The notes: a model not told the origin generated them from the sequence alone. Positions 22,145 to 29,511 are shown, counted from the first letter of the stretch. The stretch: DNA of 39,271 bases from UMGS1279 sp045536815 (GCA_045536815.1 JAZSOH010000033.1:1-39271); one strand, 5' to 3'. A program made the numbers and translations.

Positions 22145-23776
22145 TTATACGTTAGGATTTATTCCAAGAGCTAAAACAATATAGAAGAATAAGACAGTAA
22201 CAAGTGTATAAATTACCATTGGTATTGCATTGATTTTAATGAGTTTTCCTTCTCTTCCTGTTACTCCAATAGTGGCACTTGCGGCAACGGCGTTATTTAT
22301 GCAAACCATATTACCAACGGCAGCACCAACGCATTGCATCGAAACTATAAACACAGTGGGTAAATCAAGTGCCGAAGCAGTATTAAACTGCAAATTGGTA
22401 AATAGGTTCATAGAAACTGTTGCCGAGCCCGAAACAAATGCACCTAAAACACCAATAAATGGAGATATTAAAACATAAAGACTCTTGCCAACCTTTGCAA
22501 GTGCACCTGCCATTTCGTCCATCATGCTAATATTCGAGGCATTTTTAAACTTCATAACCTCAACCAAAGCAAGACCAAAAAGAAGAGCTAAAGCTGCACC
22601 CGAAACTTGAGATAAGGTATCCTTCCAAGACTGTTTTATTTTTTCTGCGCTCATCTTGTGGAAGACGTTGGTAAACAAAGCAACGATAATAAAGAACGTA
22701 CCGGGGAGATATGCCCATTTAAAGCTCCAATCAAGGTTGTCGAAGCCCAAAATGTTATCTATTTTAATTACAAATGGTGCACCGCTTGTCAGAAGCGCTT
22801 TAATTCCAAGCTGTGGTATACGGGTTAAAACTAAAATAAGTGCAATTAAAAGGTAGGGCACCCAAGCTTTAATTAACGACATTTTAGACTGGGCAACAGG
22901 TGTAACCTTGCTTGTTGCAAGCCAAGACTTATCCCAAGAGGCTTTGTCGCCAAAATCCCAAGTATCTTTAGGAACAAGAAAGCCTTTTTTTGCGGCAATA
23001 ACGGTTATTAAAATAGAGAATAGGGAAGCGAGTAATGAAGCGAATTCATAACCTATTAAAATTGCGGTCAAAAGAAGGGGAACCGCAAAAGTAAGACCTG
23101 TAAATATAGCAAAGGGAGCCGCCTTTAAAGCGGGTTTAAAAGATTTTTCTTTACTGAAAAACTTTGTTGTCATCATTAGAACGATAAGTGGGAGGAAAAG
23201 GCTCATTATAGCGTGGGGAAGAGCGGTCCAAAGCGAAAACTGCGCAATATATTCAGTATTTCCCGCTAAATTTAAAGCGTTTAAAGCAGAGGTAACAGGG
23301 GTACCAACTGCACCAAAAGAAACTGCCGTAGAGTCAAAAATAAGTGTAATCATTGCTGCGGCCATCGGCGGAAAGCCAAGGCTTACAAGAAGGGGACCTG
23401 CCAAAGCGGCGGGAGTTCCAAAGCCTGCAGCAGCTTCGATAAAAGAACAAAAAGAGAAACCAATAATACAAGCCTGAATTCGTTTGTCGGGGCAAATGTT
23501 CATAAAGCCGCGGTTAATTGCGGCAGTAGCGCCCGAAGCCTTTAGCGTGTTCATAACCAAAATCGCACCTGTAATGATTATAAGAACATCAAAAGAACTG
23601 AGCATACCATAAATTGCACTTGCCAAAATAGAAAGGGCGTTTATATCCCAAAAGAAAAATGCGAAAACAGCCGCAAGACCTAGGGAAATAAGTAAACACC
23701 ATTTTGCAGGCCAGTTAAATACCATCATTAAAACAAGTGTAGTAAGAATTGGAATAAACGCTAAAATTGCTAACAT
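22145..23776 (-). CDS. lctP: L-lactate permease (LctP family)
   Basis: LctP-family proteins import lactate, and sometimes glycolate, by proton symport. The 543-residue length is typical, with about 12-14 membrane helices throughout. Recognisable family stretches are GAILVMNTLKASGATAAINRG (about 71-91, in parts), CSFIEAAAGFGTPAALAGPLLVSLGFPPMAAAM (about 109-141, in parts) and the C-terminal GVLGAFVSGSATVSMNLFTNLQF-like block followed by QCVGAAVGNMVCINNAVAA. It has a full-consensus promoter. The ribosome site is GGGAGG. A lactate dehydrogenase is not present in the window, so the physiological direction is unknown. Confidence 0.94.
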   Translation of the reverse strand: MLAILAFIPILTTLVLMMVFNWPAKWCLLISLGLAAVFAFFFWDINALSILASAIYGMLSSFDVLIIITGAILVMNTLKASGATAAINRGFMNICPDKRIQACIIGFSFCSFIEAAAGFGTPAALAGPLLVSLGFPPMAAAMITLIFDSTAVSFGAVGTPVTSALNALNLAGNTEYIAQFSLWTALPHAIMSLFLPLIVLMMTTKFFSKEKSFKPALKAAPFAIFTGLTFAVPLLLTAILIGYEFASLLASLFSILITVIAAKKGFLVPKDTWDFGDKASWDKSWLATSKVTPVAQSKMSLIKAWVPYLLIALILVLTRIPQLGIKALLTSGAPFVIKIDNILGFDNLDWSFKWAYLPGTFFIIVALFTNVFHKMSAEKIKQSWKDTLSQVSGAALALLFGLALVEVMKFKNASNISMMDEMAGALAKVGKSLYVLISPFIGVLGAFVSGSATVSMNLFTNLQFNTASALDLPTVFIVSMQCVGAAVGNMVCINNAVAASATIGVTGREGKLIKINAIPMVIYTLVTVLFFYIVLALGINPNV

Positions 23777-23814
23777 AATTGCCTCCCAAATTTAAAAATA
23801 ATCACAACTAAAAT

Positions 23815-23843
23815 ATTATAGCAAATATGGGTAATAATGTCAA
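23815..23843 (-). promoter_or_regulatory. Sigma-A promoter of lctP
   Basis: On the minus strand TTGACA (23843-23838) and TATAAT (23820-23815) are separated by 17 bases, 38 bases before the lctP start. Both are perfect consensus. Confidence 0.87.
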
Positions 23844-23860
23844 TTTTTTCAGGGCAATTT

Positions 23861-24526
23861 TTAAAATAAAGTTAGTGTTTTATCTTCGTCGCAAAGGCCT
23901 AATATAATATCCTTTGCGTTTTTGTGTCCCTGACATAAAAGCTCTTTTTCCAACCAGTTTATATCAAGTCCCATACGTTTAAGGTTTTCCTCTAAAATTT
24001 TTCCGTCCATAATAACCTCGGTGTTTATAAATTCGGGCGGGGGAACAAGATTCATATCATTCGGGGTTACTGGCCTTTTGGTTGCTTTTGGTAGTACCGT
24101 CAGTCTACCATTATATTCAAAAACTGCAGTTTGAATATCATTTAAATTGAAGTAGCCTTCCTGTCGGCACATAACCATAAACTCGCTTAAATCCATTTTA
24201 GCTTTTTTCATATTTTCTCGGTAAATTTTGCCTGAATGCATAATAATTGTTGGCGTTCCGTTAATATACTTTCTAGTTTTTGGAAAATTACTTGTAATGG
24301 TAGTAAGCAAAATGGTTATTACACCATAAACCATCATGGCGATAAGTGGTTTTAGCGGTTTTTCGAGTTCAGTTGCAAGTTCGGCGGCAATAGAGCCAAT
24401 GGTAATGCCCGTAATATAGTCGAAAAAATCCAACTGTGTCATTTGCTTGTGGCCTAAAATTTTAGCAATTATAAAAAGAACCGCCGCCGAAATAAAGGCG
24501 GTTAAAATAACCTTTAATATGTCCAT
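23861..24526 (-). CDS. DUF421-family membrane protein (YetF-like)
   Basis: DUF421 proteins (YetF, YrbG, YdfS in Bacillus) are membrane proteins with three N-terminal helices and a soluble C-terminal domain. Relatives have been linked to spore membranes and germination, but the function is not settled. The 221-residue protein has helices at about 6-24, 38-52 and 58-80. It also has the family motifs KILGHKQMTQLDFFDYITGITIGSIAAE (about 22-49, in parts), NGTPTIIMHSGKIYRENMKKAKM, and LMVMCRQEGYFNLNDIQTAVFE-like FMVMCRQEGYFNLNDIQ (about 116-132). It is separated by a terminator from the manganese catalase gene upstream. Confidence 0.9.
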   Translation of the reverse strand: MDILKVILTAFISAAVLFIIAKILGHKQMTQLDFFDYITGITIGSIAAELATELEKPLKPLIAMMVYGVITILLTTITSNFPKTRKYINGTPTIIMHSGKIYRENMKKAKMDLSEFMVMCRQEGYFNLNDIQTAVFEYNGRLTVLPKATKRPVTPNDMNLVPPPEFINTEVIMDGKILEENLKRMGLDINWLEKELLCQGHKNAKDIILGLCDEDKTLTLF

Positions 24527-24580
24527 AACATACCTCCAAAATATATTACCTAATGGGTTTTCAAAAAAGTTTATTTGATT

Positions 24581-24613
24581 AAAACCGCCAAAGCAAACTG
24601 CTTTGGCGGTTTT
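24581..24613 (-). terminator. Terminator of the manganese catalase gene
   Basis: AAAACCGCCAAAGC (24581-24594) and GCTTTGGCGGTTTT (24600-24613) form a perfect 14-bp stem with loop AAACT, 4 bases after the catalase stop on the minus strand. Confidence 0.88.
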
Positions 24614-24617
24614 GAAT

Positions 24618-25283
24618 TTATTTATTAAAGGCTACGGGTTTTGTTTCGCCTGTAGCAAATGCGTTAGGACCTGGGTCTGACATTGAAAAATACATTTTAG
24701 CGGCTTTGGTTGTGCCAAAATCTCGGTTAGAACCTGAATTTTGCACCTTGTTAAATGCATCGCGGAACATCTGATTATGCGCTTCTTCGCGGTTTAAGAG
24801 GAAATCAATAGTCTCGCGCACCTTTTTGTCATCAATTTGGCGGTAAAGGTATTCGTAAACCACTTTTGCACGCTGTTCGGATGCGATATTGCTAAGCAAA
24901 TCAGCACACAAATCACCCGTAACGGTTACATAGTCGCCCGTCCAAGAGTACCCTGAAGCGTTTATAAGACCAGGATTTAGACCGAGAAGCACGTGTGACT
25001 GAATCTCGCCTGACGGCACCTTTGCGGCATCAACATCGTGTCCGTTTAAAAGATTGATGGTCTGCGCCACCATTTCCATATGGCCGAGTTCTTCTGCGGC
25101 AATGTCAAGGAATAAATCCTTGATTTCGGGGTCTTTGATTCTAAAGCTTTGGGACATATACTGCATAGCCGCCTTAAGCTCGCCGTTGCCTCCACCAAGT
25201 TGTTCTTGTAAAAGCGCAGCATACTGCGGATTGGGTTTTTCCACCGCTACAGGATGAAAAAGCATCTTTTCGTGTTTAAACAT
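24618..25283 (-). CDS. Manganese catalase family protein (CotJC-like spore coat protein)
   Basis: Ferritin-like di-manganese catalases destroy hydrogen peroxide. The CotJC branch is part of the spore coat. The 221-residue protein has a ferritin-like core with metal ligands in GGGNGELKAAMQYM (about 30-43), FLDIAAEELGHMEMV (about 58-72, Glu and His), NIASEQRAKVVYEYL (about 134-148) and LLNREEAHNQMF (about 163-174, Glu and His). The C-terminal DPGPNAFATGETKP (about 204-217) is typical of clostridial members. The ribosome site is GGAGGT. The neighbouring sporulation genes in the window fit a coat role, but no cotJA/cotJB genes are adjacent, so it may also be a vegetative peroxide defence enzyme. 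Confidence 0.88.
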   Translation of the reverse strand: MFKHEKMLFHPVAVEKPNPQYAALLQEQLGGGNGELKAAMQYMSQSFRIKDPEIKDLFLDIAAEELGHMEMVAQTINLLNGHDVDAAKVPSGEIQSHVLLGLNPGLINASGYSWTGDYVTVTGDLCADLLSNIASEQRAKVVYEYLYRQIDDKKVRETIDFLLNREEAHNQMFRDAFNKVQNSGSNRDFGTTKAAKMYFSMSDPGPNAFATGETKPVAFNK

Positions 25284-25468
25284 AATTTTACCTCCGTTTA
25301 TTTTGTGTTAGATATTCTTTCCATTTTTCGAAGGTATATACGAAAATATAGCTCATATGCGAGTTTCTTTTTTGGTAGGAATTTTTGTGTTTGTATCTAT
25401 CAGGCACTATATAACAATAAAGAGTAGCCCGACACCTACTCGGGCATCAAAGAAATGCTTTGGCTTCC

Positions 25469-25497
25469 TTGACATTTACATATATTTCGCGTATAAT
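25469..25497 (+). promoter_or_regulatory. Sigma-A promoter of the second creatininase gene
   Basis: TTGACA (25469-25474) and TATAAT (25492-25497) with a 17-base spacer lie 33 bases before the ATG. A hairpin GCCCGA/TCGGGC lies just upstream (about 25428-25446). Confidence 0.87.
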
Positions 25498-25530
25498 TTA
25501 TTTAATTAAACGAAACAGGAGGGAAAAGCT

Positions 25531-26268
25531 ATGCAAATGCTTGAAATGTTATATGATGAAATCCAAGATGCAGTGGATCGAAAGGTTCCATTCGTGATTC
25601 CTATTGGTACTATGGAGTACCATGCTCGCCACGCTTCGTGCGGAACAGATACACTCGTTATTACCGGTTGCCTAAGAGAACTGGAAAAGGAAAAGGAGAT
25701 TGTTGTTTGTCCTCCTATCTGGTACGGTGTGGCATCATACGCAGTATGTGCTCCAAAACCCAGCCACTTCCACGTAAACGAGGATGCTTATGCAGACTAT
25801 CTATACTGCATTTTGAAGTCTATGATTGATGCAGGTCATAAGAACATATACCTTGTAGCTCACCATCAGACAGAGGGAGCAGGACTAATGCCTATGACGA
25901 TTGCCTGCCATAAGGCCGCTAAAAAGGTAACTATGGAATATATGGAAGAAAAACTAGGAAAAGGCTGGTGGGGTAGTGACGACTATGCCTCCTATTATGA
26001 GGATATGGGCAGCGAAGATGACCCCTTCTCCTACATCAAGGTTATTCCCTTAATTGGTGCTGATGCACAAATCAAGTGCGGCGGATTTGACCATGCAGGC
26101 AAATGGGAAACGAGCCTTATGATGGGAACCTATCCCGAACTGGTAGACCTCAGCCGCTGTGAGCGTAATACAGAATGGTTTGCCAAAAGTGCCACTGAAG
26201 CGAGTGAGGAAACCGGCAAGCATATGGTAAACTGCACGTTGGAGTGGTTGAGAAAGATCATTGTTTAG
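25531..26268 (+). CDS. Creatininase-family metal-dependent amidohydrolase (second copy)
   Basis: The 245-residue protein keeps the creatininase ligands: IGTMEYHARHASCGTDT (about 26-42, Glu/His/Asp) and FDHAGKWETSLMMG (about 187-200, the HAGxxETS motif). The usual NGHGGN is replaced by VAHHQTEGAG (about 109-118), so the substrate pocket differs. It is only distantly similar to the first copy at 6028-6873. It has its own promoter and AGGAGG ribosome site and no neighbours on the same strand. Its TAG stop is also the first three bases of a tRNA-minihelix-like hairpin, so the gene ends exactly at a likely recombination site. Acquisition by transfer is inferred. The substrate is unknown. Confidence 0.85.
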   Translation: MQMLEMLYDEIQDAVDRKVPFVIPIGTMEYHARHASCGTDTLVITGCLRELEKEKEIVVCPPIWYGVASYAVCAPKPSHFHVNEDAYADYLYCILKSMIDAGHKNIYLVAHHQTEGAGLMPMTIACHKAAKKVTMEYMEEKLGKGWWGSDDYASYYEDMGSEDDPFSYIKVIPLIGADAQIKCGGFDHAGKWETSLMMGTYPELVDLSRCERNTEWFAKSATEASEETGKHMVNCTLEWLRKIIV

Positions 26269-26297
26269 GGTGGCAAGTTCGAATCTTATCACCCTAA
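26266..26297 (+). other. tRNA-minihelix-like hairpin (acceptor stem plus T-arm)
   Basis: TAGGGTG (26266-26272) and CACCCTA (26290-26296) form a perfect 7-bp acceptor-like stem. Between them lies a 17-base T-arm-like unit with the canonical loop TTCGAAT (26278-26284) and a 5-bp stem GCAAG/CTTAT with one mismatch and one wobble. A discriminator-like A follows. D-arm and anticodon arm are missing entirely. It looks like a tRNA with its middle deleted, or an attachment-site relic. The first three bases are the creatininase stop codon. Confidence 0.5.
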
Positions 26298-26313
26298 AAA
26301 AGAATCAAACATA

Positions 26314-26350
26314 AAAAATCCGTGTTTCCTTTGTGGAAACACGGATTTTT
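26314..26350. terminator. Terminator after the second creatininase gene
   Basis: A perfect 16-bp stem, AAAAATCCGTGTTTCC (26314-26329) with GGAAACACGGATTTTT (26335-26350), closes loop TTTGT. The outer arms AAAAATCCG/CGGATTTTT are shared with the terminator at 26591-26621. Confidence 0.9.
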
Positions 26351-26408
26351 GTTCGGAGTAGCGTTATAGTAATCAGGCGGAAACTCGCATAAATACTAGT
26401 TTTTAAAT

Positions 26409-26586
26409 CAAGGCGAAGCCTTGTATATCATCAAAACTTTAGTTTTGCATATCATCAGCGGCAAAGCCGCTGTATCTCATCAAGCCGATAGAGGTATACA
26501 CACCTACGGTGTGATGATATACGCCGCATTTATGCGGCAATGATATACACGCTAAAGCGTGATGATATACCAAGCCTATCGGCTTG
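26409..26586. repeat. Mirror-organised array of short palindromes with a roughly 24-bp period
   Basis: Seven complete small hairpins and one half-site start at 26409, 26432, 26456, 26481, 26499, 26523, 26548 and 26571, spaced mostly 23-25 bp. Each has a 5-7 bp perfect stem and a 3-4 base loop, with different stem sequences. Most stems begin CA and end TG. Examples are CAAGGC-GAA-GCCTTG, CAGCGGC-AAA-GCCGCTG and CAAGCC-TATC-GGCTTG. Linkers in the left half read TATATCAT-like, and those in the right half ATGATATA-like, the reverse complement. CAAGCCGATAG (26481-26491) also pairs perfectly over 11 bp with CTATCGGCTTG (26576-26586), enclosing three hairpins. It has no coding content. It is not a CRISPR, because units are not identical. 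Confidence 0.75.
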
Positions 26587-26590
26587 AATA

Positions 26591-26621
26591 AAAAATCCGC
26601 CGACAAAGTCGACGGATTTTT
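26591..26621 (-). terminator. Terminator downstream of the tRNA-Gln-like 3' end
   Basis: On the minus strand AAAAATCCGTCGAC pairs with GTCGGCGGATTTTT around a TTT loop, and the single non-Watson-Crick pair is a G-U wobble only in the minus-strand RNA. That supports leftward use, as terminator for the tRNA fragment that immediately precedes it. Confidence 0.8.
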
Positions 26622-26665
26622 GGTTGAGGTGACAGGACTTGAACCTGCGGCATCTAGTTCCAAAC
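26621..26665 (-). pseudogene. 3' half of a tRNA with encoded CCA, probably tRNA-Gln(TTG)
   Basis: Read on the minus strand: an anticodon-loop-like GTTTGGA with anticodon TTG, stem strand ACTAG, variable ATGCC, T-stem GCAGG, loop TTCAAGT, CCTGT, acceptor strand CACCTCA, discriminator A and CCA. Every element from the anticodon to CCA has the correct length. The 5' half is missing: no TGAGGTG acceptor strand, D-arm or complementary TCTAG-like strand occurs in the 40 bases upstream on that strand. Such anticodon-to-CCA segments are the usual attachment sites left by tRNA-targeting integrases. The CCA overlaps the start of the terminator by one base. No integrase is visible. From 26666 to 26977 I see only AT-rich DNA without gene or repeat. 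Confidence 0.6.
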
Positions 26666-26977
26666 GGCTATATTTTCTTAATATCCGCTACATATAGCAC
26701 TTTTTTTAACCCTTTTCGCTATATTTAATATATACTCTTTGGACATCTTATCTCCACTGTTTCCATATAGTCCAGATCTAACTGTGGGATAACATGTGGT
26801 CAATAATATTTATAATTACTTTTTTAAAAATTCAATATTATCACTAATTTAAATAACATTACATATAACATGTTTTTTATTAAATGGTCTAACCTGTTAC
26901 TAATTTGATACTAACAATTATGATCTCAAAAAGCTCAATTTTTGGTCAAAATATCAAAAATAAAGCGCTGTGAGGTC

Positions 26978-27006
26978 TTGAAATTTGAACAAATTGCTGG
27001 TATAAT
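26978..27006 (+). promoter_or_regulatory. Sigma-A promoter of phosphoglucomutase
   Basis: TTGAAA (26978-26983) and TATAAT (27001-27006) have a 17-base spacer. The expected leader is about 80 bases and contains a GAATCG/CGATTC inverted repeat. Confidence 0.75.
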
Positions 27007-27092
27007 GAAATAAACACATAAGAATCGAACCGGTATTATTTTAAAACGACGATTCAGACGAAGACATCTTAAATATTTTGGGGGTTAACAGT

Positions 27093-28823
27093 ATGAATTA
27101 TATGGACGTATATCAAAAATGGCTCACAAGTCCTGTTGTGGATGAACAGACAAAACAAGAGTTAAGAGACATTGCTAATGATGAAAATGAAATTAAAGAA
27201 AGATTTTATAAGGACCTTGAATTTGGTACTGCAGGCCTTAGAAGCACAATCGCAGCAGGCAGTAATAGAATGAACATTTACACTGTTCGTAAAGCTACAC
27301 AGGGCCTGTGTGAAGAAATTAAAAAATCAGGCAAATCTGCAATGGAAGCAGGTGTTGTAATTGCATACGACTGCAGGCATAAATCAGACGTGTTTGCAAT
27401 GGAAAGTGCAAAGGTAATTGCTGCAAATGGCATTAAAGCGTATGTGTTTGACGAGCTTCGCCCTACACCCGAGCTATCATTTGCAGTGAGGTACCTAAAG
27501 ACCGCAAGAGGCATTGTTGTAACAGCAAGCCATAATCCAAAGGAGTACAACGGTTATAAAGCATATGGTGACGATGGATGTCAGTTGCCGCCCGAATCAT
27601 CGGATTTTGTAACTGCAATTATTGATAAACTTGATATATTTGAAGATGTAAAAGTTATGGATGAGCAAGCTGCTAAAGATGCCGGACTTATTACAATTGT
27701 TGGTGAAGAAATTGATAACGCTTATCTCGCTGAGGTTTATAAGCAATCAATTAATGAAAAAGCCATTGAGGAGCTTGGTGATAATTTCTCAATCATATAT
27801 TCACCATTCCATGGTACCGGAAATAAACTTGTTCGCCGTATTCTAGAAATGATTGGCGTCAAAAATGTTCGCGTTGTTAAAGAACAGGAACTTCCTGATC
27901 CTGATTTTTCAACAGTAAAATCACCTAACCCCGAAGACAAAGAAGGATTCAAATATGCAATAGAAATGGCTAAAAAAGATCCTGCCGACATAATTTTTGC
28001 AACTGATCCTGACAGTGACAGAATTGGTGTTGTGATCAAAACAAACGATGGTGACTATATTACACTTAACGGCAATCAGATAGGAGTGCTCCTTGCAGAG
28101 TTTATTTTACGAAACAAAAAACAAAACGGTACATTGTCTGACAAAGCCGTAATAATCAAAACAATTGTAACTACATCGATGCTTTATCCAATTGTTGAGG
28201 ACTATGGAGCAAGTGTTATTGATGTGCTCACCGGATTTAAATTTATTGGAGAAAAAATCAAAGATTTTGAACAAAATAATTATTACAAAGAGTATTTGTT
28301 TGGATTTGAAGAAAGCTATGGCTATCTTGCGGGTACATATGCAAGAGATAAAGATGCTGTTGTTGCGGCAATGCTTATTGCTCAGATGGCAGCCGATTAC
28401 AAAAAACAGGGAATGACTCTTTACGAAGGTCTTGAGTCGTTGTATAAAAAGTACGGATATTACCTTGAATCTACAAAATCTGTTGTTCTTGAAGGTATTG
28501 ACGGTAGTGCAAAAATTGATGCTATTATGGAAAAGTTCCGCACAAATCCTATGAAACAAATTGCGGGTACAAAAGTATTAAATGCATGGGATGTTAAAAA
28601 TAGTACAATTACAGATGTACAGACAGGTCAGGTTAAGCCTCTTAATTTGCCAAAATCAAATGTGTTGAGGTTTAATCTCGATGGAAATGCCTGGATTGCA
28701 ATCCGCCCGTCAGGTACGGAGCCAAAAATCAAATTTTATTACGGTGTATGTGAACAGTCAAATGAAAAGGCAATATGTAAAATTGATCAATATGTTGCAG
28801 CTGTGAATGAATTAATTAAATAA
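27093..28823 (+). CDS. pgcA: Alpha-phosphoglucomutase/phosphomannomutase
   Basis: This enzyme interconverts glucose-6-phosphate and glucose-1-phosphate and so links glycolysis with glycogen. The 576-residue protein has four domains of the alpha-D-phosphohexomutase family: the active-site phosphoserine loop in VVTASHNPKEYNGYKAYG (about 142-159), the magnesium loop FATDPDSDRIGVV (about 303-315), the sugar-binding GFEESYGYLAG (about 406-416) and the phosphate-binding RPSGTEPKIKFYYG (about 530-543). The ATG at 27093 is preferred because GGGGG lies 8 bases upstream. An earlier in-frame TTG precedes this site. It is first in the glucan region and probably shares a transcript with the decayed ORF that follows. 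Confidence 0.95.
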   Translation: MNYMDVYQKWLTSPVVDEQTKQELRDIANDENEIKERFYKDLEFGTAGLRSTIAAGSNRMNIYTVRKATQGLCEEIKKSGKSAMEAGVVIAYDCRHKSDVFAMESAKVIAANGIKAYVFDELRPTPELSFAVRYLKTARGIVVTASHNPKEYNGYKAYGDDGCQLPPESSDFVTAIIDKLDIFEDVKVMDEQAAKDAGLITIVGEEIDNAYLAEVYKQSINEKAIEELGDNFSIIYSPFHGTGNKLVRRILEMIGVKNVRVVKEQELPDPDFSTVKSPNPEDKEGFKYAIEMAKKDPADIIFATDPDSDRIGVVIKTNDGDYITLNGNQIGVLLAEFILRNKKQNGTLSDKAVIIKTIVTTSMLYPIVEDYGASVIDVLTGFKFIGEKIKDFEQNNYYKEYLFGFEESYGYLAGTYARDKDAVVAAMLIAQMAADYKKQGMTLYEGLESLYKKYGYYLESTKSVVLEGIDGSAKIDAIMEKFRTNPMKQIAGTKVLNAWDVKNSTITDVQTGQVKPLNLPKSNVLRFNLDGNAWIAIRPSGTEPKIKFYYGVCEQSNEKAICKIDQYVAAVNELIK

Positions 28824-28841
28824 ATATACACCGGGTGATGG

Positions 28842-29240
28842 ATGAAAATGGCAGGAAAATCTTTGATATGGCAGTATGCTTTTAAAAGAAATTATAACGG
28901 ACATTCTGTACTTGTGACCGTGAACAATAGTGATACTGATTTTATGATGGCTCTTCCGGCTCAAAACACAGAAGAATATGTAGGCAGACTTTCGGATGTG
29001 AAGGTACCTGTAATAGACGGATATATCTGTCTATGTGAAAGCAAATTCGGGGGAAATTTGGCTACCTATATGTCAGGAGGATAAAGAGGGGAACCAGTCA
29101 AACTAAATTTCAGTGAAGAAACAAGTGAGATATTAGTTTCTGAGAAAATAGTTAAATCATCAGAGACTGAAAAAGAGCAAAAACCTGCTGAAACAGAAAA
29201 ATGCTATGATGTAAAACATAATAAGGCATTTAAAAAATGA
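28842..29240 (+). pseudogene. Decayed ORF, possibly the C-terminal remnant of a GH13 amylase-type enzyme
   Basis: The reading frame runs 80 codons to a TAA at 29082-29084, then continues open in the same frame for another 51 codons to TGA at 29238-29240. The first part has a beta-strand pattern, with SVLVTVNNSDTDF and MALPAQNTEEYVGRLSDVKV. This resembles the C-terminal all-beta domain of GH13 alpha-amylase/glucosidase enzymes, in which a nitrogen-rich VNNS strand is followed by LPA. The second part is Lys/Glu-rich (SEETSEILVSEKIVKSSETE). A glucan hydrolase fits the glycogen setting, but the catalytic barrel is absent. No upstream barrel remnant was found between pgcA and this ORF. The parent gene is therefore uncertain. 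Confidence 0.4.
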
Positions 29241-29359
29241 CGGTAGAAGAACTTCAGGATGCAATACTTGAAAGGATGAGACAAAATGGGCCTGTTATAG
29301 AGCAGATAAAAAAATGTTTTGGAAAATGTCTATCACAATTCTTTAGTAACTTGGATTAA
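29237..29359 (+). CDS. Small ORF of 40 residues, possibly another remnant
   Basis: ATG at 29237 overlaps the TGA of the preceding frame (ATGA), a pattern of translational coupling. The 40-residue product starts MTVEELQDAILERMRQNGPV and is predicted helical with two cysteines (KKCFGKC). I do not recognise it and no ribosome site of its own is evident. It may be a real small protein or the last piece of the decayed gene. From 29360 to 29511 there is nothing but the pgi ribosome site AAAGGAG. Confidence 0.3.
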   Translation: MTVEELQDAILERMRQNGPVIEQIKKCFGKCLSQFFSNLD

Positions 29360-29511
29360 GAGCTTTAACTAAATAAGCAAAATTGTGCTAAAGACAACTG
29401 CATCCAACCCCTATATTACGCATGTAATTTAGAAAATCAAAGCGTTGCTGTCGTTTTCGTACATAAAAGTATATTCATTTATTAAATTTAATTATAAAGG
29501 AGATTGGAACC

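Larger units (their letters stand above)
25357..26390. repeat. 11-bp inverted repeat bracketing the second creatininase gene
   Basis: ATGCGAGTTTC occurs at 25357-25367 and its reverse complement GAAACTCGCAT at 26380-26390. The pair encloses the promoter, the second creatininase gene and its terminator. The arms are short, so chance is possible, but the position at both edges of this one-gene module is suggestive of a moved cassette. Confidence 0.3.

Noticed and set aside
26409..26586. CRISPR array or integron attC site
   Set aside because: The palindromic units have different stem sequences and lengths, no identical repeats with unique spacers, and no cas or integrase genes nearby.
27018..27030. 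T-arm-like GAATCGAACC upstream of pgcA
   Set aside because: No T-stem or acceptor strand pairs around it on either strand. It is part of a leader inverted repeat GAATCG/CGATTC.
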